The notes under the pieces are model-generated. The model had not been told where the DNA came from. It saw nothing but the letters and a program-made list of their open reading frames with translations, and ran no database searches. 64,000 nt of DNA from Sclerodactyla briareus (Eukaryota > Echinodermata > Holothuroidea > Dendrochirotida > Sclerodactylidae), in contig JAODTK010004743.1 in NCBI GenBank assembly GCA_026419785.1, forward strand, positions 1 through 64,000, written 5' to 3'. The position numbers and the translations under genes are program-made. Positions within the stretch are counted from its first letter, which is position 1; each line of letters begins with the position of its first letter. Of the stretch, positions 11,111 through 21,870 are shown in pieces.

Positions 11111-12280
11111 CAACAGATCCCGCCAGGTGGGGGGTAGAACCACCGCCGTCGCCTCAACCCCCTCATCACAAGAAAGGGCTTTGCATGTTAGTTGTTTGTT
11201 CATTTTACTCACTGGGCCCCTAGCAGAAATCGACAACGTCCAATGATAAGGAGCAACACCACCAAGCTGGTGGAGCCAGTCTTAGGCAAACGATAGGATG
11301 AAGGAGAACCCTTCTTTCAGTGATAAGTAAGAAAAAACCAAAGTAAATTTTCAGGCATTTTTTGTAAGGAACATCATGTGTCTGCAAAGGCAAAGCATAC
11401 GTTTGAATACTACGGACATAAAATACCGCGAGCGTAGCGAGCGAAAATTTCCGGGAAAATGGAAGCAGCGGAATTCACTCAACTTGTATTGTCTTGTCTT
11501 GTCTTGTAATATGCAAACACCACTAGTGATTATCACTGCCATAGGGGACAGAACACAACAGGCACAAGCTTATAGAAGAGTCAGGTTGAAGATGGTGATG
11601 GAGAATTTAAACCATCACCAGAAACACCCCAGGACCACTTAATTCCTGCATGTGAGACTAGAGGATTCCAAGTCTGGAATGTTCTGGGCAAATGACCAAC
11701 TGAAGACGTGTTTAACAATAACTGCTAAAGTTAGTTAAGTGCATTCACTGATGATGATCGCTTCTGTGGGTGCCGATAGTTGTCTTGTAACTCCACCAAT
11801 AAGGAATCGTGCATTGAGCCTTTATCATAAGATCATTTAGGCGTTATGCATTTGTTTGATAACACGGGTAAGTTGGATATGTCGGCACAGTGTCAGCGAA
11901 AATAGCAGCCCCCAGATCGCCCGCCTTGGCCCTCACAGTTTCCTTCCATGACCTCTCTCTCTATATCTATGTGTTTAATCATATGATTGCATTGTATGCT
12001 ATCCGCATGTTATCATCCTGTATTCTGATGTTCTTTCTGTGTGGAAATTAATAAACACAGTGATCAGTATAGACCGAACGTAGAGAGTTATACTCCTGGT
12101 GAAGGAAGTGATATAGCCCAGGTTGCAGACTGGAAAGGGTTATTGTATGTATTGTATTGACAGCTGTTAATGCGAATAGTGGGGAGCCGAATATAATGAG
12201 TCAATATAAGGAGGAGCGGGTTGGACGGTCACCATCTGTGTTTGCGCTATTCCGGCGAACAGGACTGGGTTGTAGGGAAG
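11111..12280. other. No recognisable gene; TCTTG microsatellite
   Basis: A short pentanucleotide tract (TCTTG repeats) lies at about 11485-11508. A GAGCGTAGCGAGCGAAAA motif lies near 11429. Nothing else is assignable. Confidence 0.35.
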
Positions 12281-12284
12281 CTAC

Positions 12285-13645
12285 CTGAGATCATGGAATC
12301 GACGCACAACGGGAGGATTGTGCCGGGATCTTGGGCAACAACCCAATTCAATATGTAGGCCTGTGGCGTGAGTTGCCTCTTGAGTTGCAATTGTGTGGTG
12401 TTCGTCACAGTCAAATTGAAACGATACCTGGAATTGCTCGATAGGTGGGATTATGATGTTTTTTGTATGTCTAACAAGGGATGTGTTCATGTTTCATGGA
12501 GGCCCATGCGCCTGTCAATCGGCAATGGCCCGTCCGTGAAATTTTCAATCAGGCTAAAATATATAAAGCCGATTGAACAAATGATTACTTTGGGACCTTT
12601 TATTAGCCCAGGCCTAGTAAGTCAAGTTGGCGCAGGAAGGTTTAAAGTTCGTTTTAGTGGTATCTTTGTGTCGGCCCAAAAAGTGTTTATAAATGCCGAC
12701 TAAACCAATTTGGACCACTTCGGAAACCACATTCTAGGCTTGAAGCTTCAAACGATGGGTTGAACCGACTTTGGTGAGTTCAAGAACGCCCAGCGCCTGT
12801 CAATTTAGCAATATAGGGATATGTAATCAGGCTTAAAATACTATACCAGATGATTGAAACAATGCGATCACTTTGTAACCTTCTTTTTTTAGTAGCACGG
12901 GCATGGGCACGGCGAGTTGAGCAGGAGTGATTTGAAAGTTTAGAGTGGTACGCATCACAACGGATTGTTGTGACTGGCATCTTGGGCGAAAACCCAATTA
13001 ATATGTCTGGTTCAGTGGCGGAGATGCCCTCTTGAGTTGCCAAAGAGTGGTGTTTGTTCGTCACATCAAAATTGAACGATACCTGAATTGGCTGGACTAG
13101 TCGGATAGATGTCTTCAGTAGTCTTAACACGTGATGTGTTCATGTTCATGGATGCCCATGCGCCTGTCAATCGGCAATGGCCCGTCCGTGAAAATTGTCA
13201 ATCAGGCTGAAAATTATACAAAGCCGATTGAACAAATGATCACTTTGTGACCTTTTATTAGCCCGGATAGTAAGTCACGTTGAGCAGGAGTGTTAAAGTT
13301 CGTGAGTGGTATCGTAGTCTGGCAAAAAAAGTGTTTATAATTGCCGACACTTCTGGACAATTTGACCACTTCGGAAACCACATTCTATGTTGACAACTTT
13401 ATCAACATGGGTTGACCGACCTTCAAGATCTTCTGAGATCAAGAAACGACCATTCGCCTGTCAATGCAATAGTCCGTTCGTGATATGTTATTCAGCTAAA
13501 ATACTATACGGCTGATCGAACAATTTGATTACTTTGGACCTTTTTTTTTATTAGCACATGGCATGTCACGCTGAGTGAGCAGGAAGTGTTGAACGCTTAG
13601 GAGTGGTTACGTTTATCGAGCAAATATAGTGTATAATTGCCGACT
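12285..13645. repeat. Satellite array with two-subunit higher-order period of about 650 bp
   Basis: Related subunits carry CGCCTGTCAAT at about 12511, 12791, 13161 and 13456. Each is followed by an AATCAGGCT-like segment, CCTTTT.TTAG and a GAGTGGT..CG motif, and three of them end with AT(T)GCCGAC. Alternate subunits are more alike: 12511 with 13161, and 12791 with 13456. Long blocks such as GTCAATCGGCAATGGCCCG repeat 650 bp apart. The array is therefore about two copies of a two-subunit unit. The open frames crossing it (about 111 and 116 codons) are by-products of the repeat. Confidence 0.75.
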
Positions 13646-14510
13646 GCAAAATGACCACTTTGGATACCAAAAATTGATTAGTGTATATGAGTTAACAAAG
13701 TATGAGTGAGGTCAGGCGAGATCGTATTAGGTGACGGATTAGCACATTAAAGTCTGAAATTATGATAGAGATGATGCTTTGAATATGGGAAGTGTGGAAT
13801 GAGAGATTGTAAGGGAAAACAAACTTTCCTATCTAAAGTTATTATTTGCTGGACTGAATTATGTCCTGAGGTTTGTTCGTTTCTACCCCCAGGCGCCATT
13901 TGGGGTGAGGGGTAACACTGTCGGTCCTCAGTGATGTGGCATGGAATCACTTAGCAGTGGCTTCTCTTCTCACTCGTCAACGGAGTCAACAATTTGATTT
14001 ATTTACTTATTTACACTATTCAGGTCAATGTATCATGAAGAAACATGAATATGAAGTATAACAAGTGTAGATTCGAGAATCAATGATACCTGGACAAGAG
14101 CACCAGGGGCTGTTGGCGATTGTTGAGAGGGAGATGTAATCCTGACCGATCCTCATCTCGCTACACTTTTCGCCCAGCCATACTGCTCAACAGGCCACAG
14201 TCCTCAGAATCATGATGCACCGTCGTCTTGTAAGCTATGGTTACCCTGCGTTCCATACAGTTTAAACGCTCGTCTACGATTACTAAACAAATTGGAAATC
14301 AAAATCGGTCCAAAACAAACAGTTATTCTCCAATATTTTGTTATTTGAAACGGTAGCCGTTCATAGTAGCTGGATTTTGCTATACCGAACTTGTAAATAA
14401 GTTAGGTATATAGCACACCGAGCAGTCGGAGAATGGTTTTAGGAGTTCGAGTGTCTTTTTCTGTGTTGAATTAATCTCATTGGACAGTTGGCAGCTATAA
14501 CTGTCAATGC
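13646..14510. other. No recognisable gene
   Basis: AT-rich single-copy-looking sequence without domains or obvious repeats. Confidence 0.35.
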
Positions 14511-14789
14511 TCATGCGCGAACCACTACATAGGGTGAAGATGAATTAGCGAGTGCCATATCATGGATGAGTCTAATCGGTGCAGTGTATGGAACTTTGGA
14601 CCATGGAGCTTTTATATTAACTGGAGAGGGAATAAAACCGCGTATTGTATGCCCTGTCAAAGTCCCGTCAGAAACTACCAAGTGAAACTCAAAATGAGGA
14701 AGCGCCCTATAGTGTGTAACATCTGAAACAATTCGGTGCGTCGTGGATTTTATCAGAGATATACCCGACGCATACGTTTGTTGCTGCAT
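14511..14789 (-). CDS. Unassigned 92-residue open frame
   Basis: A minus-strand open frame of 92 codons with balanced amino-acid composition (for example FEFHLVVSDGTLTGHTIRG and KVPYTAPIRLIHDMALANSS). It has no low-complexity bias. I do not recognise a family. There is no convincing splice context, promoter or homologous copy in the window, so it may be a chance frame. Confidence 0.2.
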   Translation of the reverse strand: MQQQTYASGISLIKSTTHRIVSDVTHYRALPHFEFHLVVSDGTLTGHTIRGFIPSPVNIKAPWSKVPYTAPIRLIHDMALANSSSPYVVVRA

Positions 14790-15180
14790 GTATTTATAGA
14801 AGTCACAATGTGAAGATTATAACAACTTCAGTTAGTGTTACCCTGTTTCAAAATACACAGATAATATACCTGGAAGCCAGCTGATTCATCACGGAAACAA
14901 CAGAAAACAACATACCTAAGTTTCCCAAGATGATACTGGATGAGAGGCTTAGTCGCCTCTAGAAGTGCAAAGTTCCCGGAATCCACCGTAAGGTGGCGAC
15001 ACACGACGAAAACTTTGGTGGAACACTTTTCTAATGTTTAGTAGCCGATCGACGGTATGTTTAAAACGCCAAGTACCTTTGTTACAGCCTCCCTGAGGCG
15101 TTGGACGCCATGGTGGAATACCTTGTGATATTTTTAGGGACTGAGAAATCATTGAAATATTGCGGCAAGCGCGTTTTTAT
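14790..15180. other. No recognisable gene
   Basis: No domain or repeat was seen. A small CCTCCCTGAGGCGTTGGACGCC segment near 15088 is GC-rich. Confidence 0.3.
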
Positions 15181-15182
15181 TT

Positions 15183-15352
15183 TGGCCGAAATTAAGGATT
15201 TTAGGGCGATTACGTAATCTTTTGACCGTCACCCCCTTTATAGCCTATGACCCGGATTTACAGGCGATTACGTAATCGTTCTGAACCCTAAATATAACCT
15301 ATGACCGATTTTCGGGCTATTACGTAATTGTTCTGACCCGTCCATTATTATA
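15183..15352. repeat. Minisatellite, three units of 52-58 bp, each with a palindrome
   Basis: Each unit contains the palindrome GATTACGTAATC (15208-15219 and 15266-15277) or its variant TATTACGTAATT (15318-15329), preceded by GG(G/C)(C)(G/T) and followed by TTCTGACC-like sequence and a TA(T)AACC/TAGCCTATGACC segment. The core TTACGTAA is the consensus of PAR-bZIP/NFIL3-type factors. That binding is an inference from the motif only. Confidence 0.65.
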
Positions 15353-16360
15353 ACCATGAACGAGGTCATATGACGAAAACAAAACAACAAAACAATACAC
15401 AATAACAACAACCACAAAACAACACAATAACACGACAACAAGTCGGACAGCACAAATTGCCCCGGCTTGCCACGCAGGTCGTTAGCTGCACGCACATCGT
15501 ACGTGGGCGATGCTATGCATGCCATGACTGCGCTTGATTTGTGTATGTACCAGTGCGGGGAGTCGAAGGCATTACCAGACAGTGGTTACAATAATGCACG
15601 TGTCAACAGAACGTGACTTGGCATTTGCTTGCAAAGTTCTGGACTATGAAGCGGTTAATTTATATTGTAGGCGTATCGATTACGTGTTACCTGACCACGC
15701 TGAAGTGAAGGCTCCGACCTAGCTTAGGTTTAGCCTAACGTAGGCACTCAGCTTGCCGCCTAGGCGACATAAAATGTCACATTACAAATCTAAAATGACA
15801 CAGTCGCCGACAGAATAAAATGGCCTCAACACTACCAGCCCAATCTTCATCGCGAAAGCCTTACTTAGGACTTATTATTGTAATGTGTGTAGTAGAGATG
15901 AGTGTGAGTAATGATAGGGCGGTTGTGCTTGCAAATGTTGTTACTGGCCATACTGTTCTAACATCACTGGCCCTTGTGGAAAACAGGATGTAGGGTGGGC
16001 AACGTCAGTCAAATTGGGGGGGAAGGACCAAGTGAAAGCCTACATACAGTCTATGCCACGCTATAATCTTTGTGTGGAGTCACTAAAGGGGTCTTGACAA
16101 ACTTTCAATTGTAGCGCAACAAGTAAAAATATTGTAGCTTGTCTTCAATTACTTTACAGTTAATGTAAGAAAATACAACAAAGATGATTTATTCTGTTTT
16201 TTATAAACTCTAATGAGTTTTCGGTGACAATGTAACTTTAGCGTAACATTTACTTTCCAGTGAGAAAATCCCCCCAAATTTGATGAGTTGCTTATAAACA
16301 CCTAAGAAAAATTATTTCAATGATATCATGTTAAGTTCCTTTCTTAAACAGCACAAAATT
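15353..16360. other. No recognisable gene; A/C-rich low complexity at 15370-15430
   Basis: A run of AACAAC/AAAACAACA-type sequence lies at about 15375-15430. Frames that cross it are biased. Nothing else is assignable. Confidence 0.35.
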
Positions 16361-16364
16361 TAAT

Positions 16365-16640
16365 TTATGAAATAAAAATGAACCCTATCAGTAGGTGAGA
16401 GGATGCATTCCCTTAGGGTAAGGCATCCCTCACCCACCCCAACCATCTTCAGAAGATTCTCCATTGCCAAGTTACGCGACATATTCTCGGTATTATTAAG
16501 CAAACGAATTGCCCTCCAGGACAAAAAGGCATCGTGTGAAGAGGCAGGCCTTAACCACACTTGAAGAGTTGGGGGGGGCCAAACTGCGGTGGGGATAAAA
16601 TTATGGAGGCAGTAAAAGTAAAATGAGTCAAGTTATAGAT
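16365..16640 (-). repeat. Dispersed repeat, inverted relative to 43240-43530
   Basis: The reverse complement aligns with 43240-43530. Shared blocks are the TTTTACTGC.TCCAT.....TTTTATCCCACC segment, AGTTTGGCCCC, AACTCTTCAAGTGTG, GGAGGGCAATTC, and GAGAATGCCT..CCTAA.GGGAA.GCATC with CTGATAGGGTTC. Both copies keep a frame with RPAS then FLSWRAI here and FCWRAI in the other copy, so a decayed coding element is possible. Family unknown. Confidence 0.6.
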
Positions 16641-17875
16641 ATTATAACTAATAGTCACGCTACAGCATGCCATTAACTCCTGTCGTTAGTAGCATGGGAT
16701 GGAATCCTCGGCACAATTTATTGTTCACAACTTAATATAAAAGAGCTCATCACAAAGGCGAGTCATGACAGGTATGCCACTATTTCCCTATTCGCCACCT
16801 TTTCTCCCAACCCAGCCAATGACGAGTAGTGGTAGTTTTGTTGAAGAGGGAGACAGCGGATAGGTCCTGCCTACATAACGTACACTATCTGTCGTATATT
16901 AAATACCCATAGAACCGCCATTGACCACCCGCAATGAATGCTTTAAATTCTGGTTCCGAAAACGCTTGGGTCAGATCCAAGTTCTGTGTGCTCAATGCGG
17001 CCTCGTGAAACTGAAGCTTTCGCTGCACCAATGCCTAGTTAGATCTGGCTATTAAAAGTGTCCACATGTTCAATTCTGACATGTGGACACCCTCGATAAT
17101 GTCTATATGCCTTTTTTATTGGAGAACACACACAGTTCGAGAATTTAATATGAGGTCGGAGCCGTCGGACGAAACGCCTCATAACACTGCACCTGTCTAA
17201 TAGAAAGTTCTCCAAAGCCAGACCGGAAATCCTATTTGCTTATTACCTATCAACTGATATGCTGATGATAAGAGGGATGATTAAAAGCTTCGTCAAAGAT
17301 AACACGGCATTGTCCGGCTTTGTCAGCTGTAACATATGCTCCAACATATGTTCAAACATGCGGTGGAGCTTCAATAAAATTCATATAAATAACCATCAAC
17401 GATCTCATTGCTGTTCCCGGTAAGAGTGAATATCATTTAATAGGTGTAAAAGTAGATAGTTCATCAGCGCATCTCTTATAATTGACTCACCACAAGTTTA
17501 CAATATAACGCTGGTTATAACTTTCTGGATGGGCAGTTCGAAAAGCGTGATCTGTCCTTTCTTTGAGTATCGCATGTGAAAATATTGCAAAATTCCCAGT
17601 CAAGGGGGTACTAGCAATTTTGTTTTTATCAGACAGAAAGCTTGAAAAGTCAGTTAACGGGTGATAACGACACTCTGTGCCTTTACACTTGTGGGTGAAT
17701 AACACCAGGCCCACTGGTTAACCCCCCCAAAACCCAATCAGTTCTCAAGACAATTCGGGGAATAAAATGTCTCCTGTTTTAAGAGGAAATATAATGATTA
17801 TTAGACTGCCTATTTATTTTTCCCACGAAGCAACCTTGCCCCTTATGGAGAGATATAAGAGACATATGGAAGCAC
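16641..17875. other. No recognisable gene
   Basis: No domain seen. A 75-codon minus-strand frame (17487-17714) has unremarkable composition and no recognisable family. Confidence 0.3.
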
Positions 17876-18062
17876 TCACCGGATATACATGATATGATAC
17901 AGATACTCCAAAGAATCATTTGCCGTGATGGGCACACAATGGCCGCATCCATACACGTAATTGTACCTAGTCGGTATTCGTTCCATTTTATTTGGTGATT
18001 TTTCGCTGTACGGAACTTGTTCACATGTCCTCAAATGCGATTTTCTCTCTGAATCTGTGGCT
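17876..18062. repeat. Dispersed repeat, same orientation as 25930-26110
   Basis: Colinear with 25930-26110. Shared blocks include CCA(A/T)AGAATCA, GGCC(G/A)..T, CATCC(A/G)TACAC(G/A)..TAATT, TCG(G/T)T.TTCGTTC.ATTTTATTTGG and GGAACTTGTT. The copy at 25.9 kb lies inside the second FReD intron. Confidence 0.55.
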
Positions 18063-19705
18063 CTCTGTCAAATCGAATCGGACGGCAGTAGATTTTAAGT
18101 ATAAATCTCACTTTAAGAGGACTGCGGAGCCGCTCTCTCCACTTCTTAAAACACTAAATCGGTCTCCAAAACAAAAAATTGATTTCGCAAGGTTCACAGC
18201 CCTTAGATTGCGATTGTTGCTTCGAACATTGTGAAGTTTTTCTGTCACGAGGGCAGTGATTGTCCCTCGTTGGGGAACTGAGTCGAAGCTCTTTTCAAAG
18301 ACCGTTCAAGATCCTCCAGTTAGTCCATTCAGATGACCCGAATGGATTTTCTTTTTCCACGTTCCTTTTCTTCGACGTAAAGCTTAGAAAAAATCGCCGA
18401 ATATCATGAAGTTACAAAATTCCATCGAGTTACAGATGACGGGTACGTGAACTACACCAAGGGATATTGCGTGCGAAGCGCGCCAAAACGTTGCACCAAT
18501 TCTGTGATTAAAACAACATACTTCGCCTCATTCATTCCCTTGAAATTTTTTTTGCTATTGTTAGTTGAAATTTTGATCATTTCATATCCATTTCAGATTG
18601 TCTCCAAATTTGGACCATGTTGAACTTATTGTTGACCGACGTTTCATTTTAGCCTTTCAGATGGACTATCCAGGACGTATTTGTATATTTTTTTAATCCC
18701 CATGCACAATTACGAAATTCCACTAGCCTAATGTAAAAAAGCTTGAGGGTCAATTCAACAAAATTTTTACAAGCGATTTCTGCATCATTTGTACATGAAT
18801 TAACTTTCCTACCCTAATATAACGTCGAGGAGGGGGGAGGGGGTGGATGATACTTCCGCCCCCCGTCCACATTGTTCCATTGCTAGCCCCGCCACCCGGT
18901 TTCTACGCCCTTGGCTGTACCAAGTCAGGACAGAAGAGGCCCAGCACCATAAATGCATGAGAACGATTTGGGCGTTTCCAAGCCGAACTCGACCTTCAAG
19001 TGACCACGTAGTTGCAGTTACGAAGACGATATGCCTTATTGTTATCGGTAGCAGACAAGGTATAAGGAGAGACTAAAACAAAGACAATGCTTGGGACACG
19101 ATATCAGCAGATCATTCAAGCGCACAGCTGGCATGTAGGTTGCAAGAATGAAGAGGAAGGGATTATCATTCTTGGTATATGGCAGTTCGAGGTCATTCAA
19201 GGAAAGGGAGGCTAATAAACGAAAAATTGCCAAATTAGACGATCTGAAGAAGAGACCCAAAAAAAAAAAGGGGGCATCAATCAACTTGTGTTGAAGCGTT
19301 TCGTATCACCCTAACTCAACTTATTATGTAGGTTGCATACTTATCGTTGACAGTCTCGAGTTCAAAAGAGACAGGGGAGGGGGTTACTTGTGACGAAGGA
19401 ATGCTAGGGGGGGGGGTAGACCGATATTCTGACAAAGAAGACATTGTCAACTGTACATTAGGCACGAATATGTTGCAGATATGACGTTAGGAAGAGGACC
19501 AATCCCCATTGTTTTTCAAAGTTACCGAGAGGGTCAAATTCTAGGCGACATGTTCGTGCGGGTTGGCGACCATTTTTCAGGCAGGTGTGCGGGAATCAAA
19601 AGACCAATGGATCACTTTATTTGCATTGGCGACTCAGTTCAATGATATGCACGGTCAACCACAGGCGCATTTCGAAGTTTATTTACTTAGTAGGATATTT
19701 TGTGA
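18063..19705. other. No recognisable gene
   Basis: Several G-rich runs (18827-18843, 19408-19416) and short open frames. No domain is recognisable. Confidence 0.3.
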
Positions 19706-20146
19706 GTGTGCAAACGATTATCACGGTTAAAATGGGCATGTATAGGTCGCCAGATAGAGAGAGGTCTTTATCATTTTGGAGGCGGACCCCTGAATGACAA
19801 TACAGGGTCGACAGGTCGAGACAGGCCAAATCATGAAAACGTTGTGACACGTACTGTATCAAGTAGAATTCCATTTGAGGACACTAGTTCAGGTCACACA
19901 ACTCCCAAGGTCAAACAGAAGTCACACTCCTTAAGCAGGAATAAACTGGTGTGCGCAAACCGATTACCAAAGAGGAGAGAGGCAACAAACTTGGTATACT
20001 TTGGTTCAATGACGCCATCAATCAACTTCAAATTAGATAACGTTGGTGAACATAGAGATTTTCGATTATTGAAAGAGTCATTGTCTTCTGAAAGCATATG
20101 GCCGAAAAAAAAAAAACAACGGCGACGCTTGTTGATGTACAATTAG
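19706..20146 (+). CDS. Unassigned 146-residue basic open frame
   Basis: Among the longest uninterrupted frames outside the DIRS element and satellites. The product would be basic, ending in a lysine/arginine cluster (KKKKQRRR) encoded by a poly-A run. I recognise no domain. A short segment (GGAGGCGGACCCCTGAATGACAATAC-like) loosely resembles 4009-4035, so part of it may be a dispersed repeat. Start, splice context and expression are unsupported. Confidence 0.18.
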   Translation: MCKRLSRLKWACIGRQIERGLYHFGGGPLNDNTGSTGRDRPNHENVVTRTVSSRIPFEDTSSGHTTPKVKQKSHSLSRNKLVCANRLPKRREATNLVYFGSMTPSINFKLDNVGEHRDFRLLKESLSSESIWPKKKKQRRRLLMYN

Positions 20147-21110
20147 CCTCGATTACGGTGAAACGGTTTCGTAACTTCATCTCAAACGGGATGGCTTCAC
20201 TATTCGCCAGGTGTCGCAAGATTATTTCTCATAAAGTGTCAGTCGAGGGATGTTTTAAGGTATTAGTACAAATGTTTAGCTCTCATACATAAGAATTATG
20301 CACAATATGACTAAAGCAGAAACGTTTATCAGTGTTAGGTATACCATACACGACCAAACATACAAATATTTCAGGATCGAGAGTTGTTCATTATCAATAC
20401 GTTTCCAGAGCATCGTCAATTCCAATACAGCGCGTATCATGAGATTGCCAGGGCTGAATCACAACCCTTTTCCCACCCCACCCCATTCTGATGATTCTAG
20501 GGTTTTCGGATCATGTCGTGATGGAGTGAGCCTTGGCAACAAATGTTGAGTATGAGAAGTTTGTAGTTTACCAGAACCAACAACGAAATAGTTCTCTGCC
20601 ATTGCAATCATTGGCGTTGCTCCAGGTTCTGTTCTTCTCCAGTCCCCCACACAATGAAATAGGTTAAGACATATAGGAGTGGATTTGTCCATTCACCATA
20701 TTGTCCATATCAACCATTTGCATCAAAGACTCTTATTAAATAACAAACTATTTCGAAGCACGAGGGCTATTAGGCTTAGAGAGAAACCCGGGATATTCAG
20801 ACGTGATGCGTGGCAGGGCCAGATATAGCGAGGTCCCGGCAGAATCTCGAAAGAATGTATAGTACTGGCACTTTTGGATACGGACCTAGTTTCCGGTACA
20901 ACAAAACATCAATCGGTTGCTGGTTATGAACGCAATAAACTGCGTAACTCTTCCCATTCTGCATTCCCTCACAGGGGTCACTGAATTAGAGGCATACAAA
21001 ACAGTGATGCACGGTAGTTAAATTCATACTACAATGTATAAAATATCAAGATTTTGAATTTTAGGGTCAGAGATTTAATTTCCACAAACCTCAGAGGTCA
21101 AAGGTCCAAA
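20147..21110. other. No recognisable gene
   Basis: No domain or clear repeat seen. Confidence 0.3.
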
Positions 21111-21114
21111 ACGC

Positions 21115-21870
21115 TTATATTAACGTGATAATCTTTGCAACGAAACATTTCCGAGCAATGTTTGTAATGAAAAGTGTTTTGTTCGTGCAAAAAGGTGAAA
21201 CTACATCTGGTGACTCCTTTGACGTCATTTGACTCTTCAGCCTCATTTGAACCTAAAGACTTGTGACTTTTGGAGTAATTTTTTTCGTGTGACACCAACT
21301 CGTCTTGATGCACAACACCACAATAGTCAATTGGCACTGAGTGATACAAACACGGCCTATCACACCTATTTCAGCAATACAGGCTATTTCCTCTGTAAAA
21401 GGGTAAAATACTTTGAAAAAACTTATTAATATCAAATCTTTCACACCGAAACATTTAGGGGTTTGGCGTAAAGGAGAATTTTGTTCGTTTTGTGTCAAAC
21501 TCCATCTGTGACCTACTTTGACTTCCATTTGACTCGCTTTTGACCTCATCTGACCTAATGACTCTGTGACCCGTTCTGGGTCAGTTCTCCGTAACCGACC
21601 AGACTTGTCCTGTTGCAACCACCAATAATTCAATTGGCACCGACGTACTAAATCACAGACACTATCCCCCAGCTATGTCCACCTCTTCAAAAGGGTAAAA
21701 CGACGGCTTCAAAAAGCTGAGGGATTCCCATGTTATACATTCTTCTCGGCACTGAGACATTTTGGAGGATTAGCGTGAAGGGAAGTTCTGTTTGTATGTG
21801 TGGTTTCTCCACTGACCCCAACTTTCCATGTACACACAGAAGTGGTCAATGTAGTAATTGCAGTCTATTA
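21115..21870. repeat. Tandem repeat, period about 305-315 bp, two and a half copies
   Basis: Matching blocks recur: GAAACATTT (21142, 21448), TTTTGTTCGT followed by AAACT.CATCTG.TGAC (21177, 21479), CAATTGGCAC (21329, 21630) and AAAAGGGTAAAA (21396, 21690). A third partial copy runs from about 21745. Coding potential is absent. Confidence 0.65.
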
